Positions 6,398-7,319 of a stretch of DNA of 7,319 nucleotides are shown piece after piece. Positions within the stretch are counted from its first letter, which is position 1; each line of letters starts with the position of its first letter. Position numbers and translations under genes: made by a program. Where the stretch lies: NCBI GenBank assembly GCA_028287415.1, contig JAQBPS010000486.1:1-7319 (forward strand), read 5' to 3'. The notes under the pieces were generated by a model. That model made no database searches, was not told the DNA's origin, and saw only the letters and a program-made list of their open reading frames with translations. Source of the DNA: Bacillota bacterium. GTDB taxonomy: Bacteria; Bacillota; Sulfobacillia; Symbiobacteriales; Symbiobacteriaceae.

Positions 6398-7319
6398 GTG
6401 CTGAAGCAAGTGCTGGAAATCTACGAACTGCTCGATTCGGCCCATGTAACCGGCGCCAAAGTGGCTGACCTGCTCCGTTCCCGCGGCATTGCAGACGTGA
6501 CCGTGACCACCGTCGAAGGGCGCAACGGTTCCACCGACTTCGTCAAGGCGGTGATTCCGGGCGGCCCCGGCCCCACCCTCGGCGTGATCGGGCGCCTCGG
6601 CGGGATCGGCGCCCGCTCCGAGCGGCTCGGGCTCGTGAGCGATGCCGACGGCGCCGTGGCGGCCCTGGCGGTCGCCCTGAAGCTGGCTGACATGCGGGCC
6701 GCCGGCGATGAGCTCCCGGGCACGGTCATTGTCGCGACCCACATCTGCCCGGATGCGCCCACCCGGCCCCACCACCCGGTAGCGTTCATGGGCTCCCCGG
6801 TGGATACAGCCGCGATGAACCGGTATGAGGTCGACCCCCGCATGGCGGCGATTCTCAGCATTGACACCACCAAGGGCAACCGGATCTGCAATCACAAGGG
6901 GATTGCCATCTCCCCGACCGTCAAGGCGGGCTGGATTCTGAAGGTGGCTGACGCCCTGCTGGACATTTACAGCTGGACCGCAGGCCGCTCGCCGGTGGTC
7001 CTGCCGATCACCATGCAGGACATCACGCCTTACGGCAACGACGTGTTCCACCTGAACTCGATCCTGCAGCCCTGCACGGTCACCCCTGCGCCGGTCGTCG
7101 GCGTGGCGATCACGGCGGAGTCGGCAGTGCCAGGGTGCGCCACGGGCGCCTCCCACGCGACCGATATCGAACTGGCCGCCCGCTTCTGCGTGGAGGTGGC
7201 CAAGGCATTCACCGCCGGCGCTTGCCCGTTCTATGACGTCGACGAGGTCGCTCACCTGGAGCGGCTCTACGGGCCGATGACCCGGCTGCAGACGCTGGGC
7301 GAGGGCGGGACCGACAATG
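6398..7319 (+). CDS. DUF1177 family protein (3' end just outside the window)
   Basis: This is a protein of the uncharacterised DUF1177 family, which is about 300 residues long in bacteria and archaea. The frame is open from GTG 6398, directly after the hyuB stop, through the last base. With 307 residues visible, only a short tail is probably missing. Family-like blocks are the start VLKQVLEIYELLDS (first residue read as Met), GSTDFVKA (44-51), GVIGRLGGIGARSERLGLVSDADGA (62-86), THICPDAP (114-121), PHHPVAFMGSPVD (124-136), ILSIDTTKGN (D156), AISPTVKAG, QDITPYGN, TGASHATDI (249-257) and FYDVDE near the end. There is no signal peptide or membrane helix, so a cytoplasmic location is likely. The segment SDADGAVAALAVALKL followed by LPGTVIVATHICP resembles the metal-bridging Asp region and following strand of M20/M42 peptidases, but the usual HxD and EE positions are changed. 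A hydrolase-like fold is therefore only an inference. Position in the operon suggests action on the imported compound or the HyuAB product. Confidence 0.88.
   Translation, partial: MLKQVLEIYELLDSAHVTGAKVADLLRSRGIADVTVTTVEGRNGSTDFVKAVIPGGPGPTLGVIGRLGGIGARSERLGLVSDADGAVAALAVALKLADMRAAGDELPGTVIVATHICPDAPTRPHHPVAFMGSPVDTAAMNRYEVDPRMAAILSIDTTKGNRICNHKGIAISPTVKAGWILKVADALLDIYSWTAGRSPVVLPITMQDITPYGNDVFHLNSILQPCTVTPAPVVGVAITAESAVPGCATGASHATDIELAARFCVEVAKAFTAGACPFYDVDEVAHLERLYGPMTRLQTLGEGGTDN

Noticed and set aside
6396..6415. Short direct repeat AAGTGCTG twice across the DUF1177 start
   Set aside because: Two 8-base copies 12 bases apart inside coding sequence are readily explained by repeated Val-Leu codons; there is no sign of an attachment or regulatory site.
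6236..7255. Long minus-strand open frame opposite the end of hyuB and DUF1177 (about 339 codons)
   Set aside because: It spans two recognised genes on the other strand and has no known motif and no SD; it is a shadow of third-position GC bias.
7317..7319. ATG at the very last three bases as the start of a next gene
   Set aside because: The DUF1177 frame is still open there and its next codon begins with G, so no stop overlaps this ATG; a start cannot be judged without the following sequence.

Overview
The window is fully coding. It carries one strand of a tightly packed catabolic operon, with all genes on the + strand: the 3' part of a peptide-type ABC permease (OppC/DppC family), the two ATPases of that importer (OppD- and OppF-like), the two subunits of an ATP-dependent hydantoinase/oxoprolinase-type enzyme (HyuA, HyuB), and a nearly complete DUF1177 protein that runs off the right edge. 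No tRNA, rRNA, insertion sequence, CRISPR array, promoter or terminator is visible, and no non-coding stretch exceeds a few bases.

Organism: the DNA is GC-rich with strong G/C preference at third codon positions. Every gene has a clear purine-rich Shine-Dalgarno sequence, and GTG starts are used. This suits a high-GC bacterium, for example a Symbiobacterium/Thermaerobacter-like Firmicute. Actinobacteria, Chloroflexi or other high-GC groups cannot be excluded, so the assignment is a weak inference.

Layout: permease (1-824), oppD-like (830-1810; codons at 821 and 824 are alternative starts), oppF-like (1810-2637), hyuA (2637-4733), hyuB (4730-6397), DUF1177 (6398 to beyond 7319). The junctions overlap or abut: oppF starts on the last base of the oppD stop (TAGTG), hyuA on the last base of the oppF stop (TGATG), hyuB overlaps hyuA by ATGA, and the DUF1177 GTG directly follows the hyuB TAA. 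This argues for one transcript with translational coupling. The substrate-binding protein and the OppB-type permease are not in the window and probably lie upstream.

Working model (inference): the ABC importer takes up a peptide-like or cyclic-amide compound. HyuA/HyuB opens or activates an amide/lactam ring at the cost of ATP, and DUF1177 acts on the same pathway. The points most worth a second look are: (i) the OppD-like ATPase has Lys in place of the catalytic Walker B glutamate, plus two further acidic-to-amide changes near the H-loop; (ii) the OppF-like ATPase lacks the C-terminal cysteine domain that OppD keeps; (iii) the DUF1177 sequence reads like a remote, altered relative of the M20/M42 di-metal peptidases; and (iv) an uncharacterised DUF1177 is locked into an importer plus HyuAB operon.
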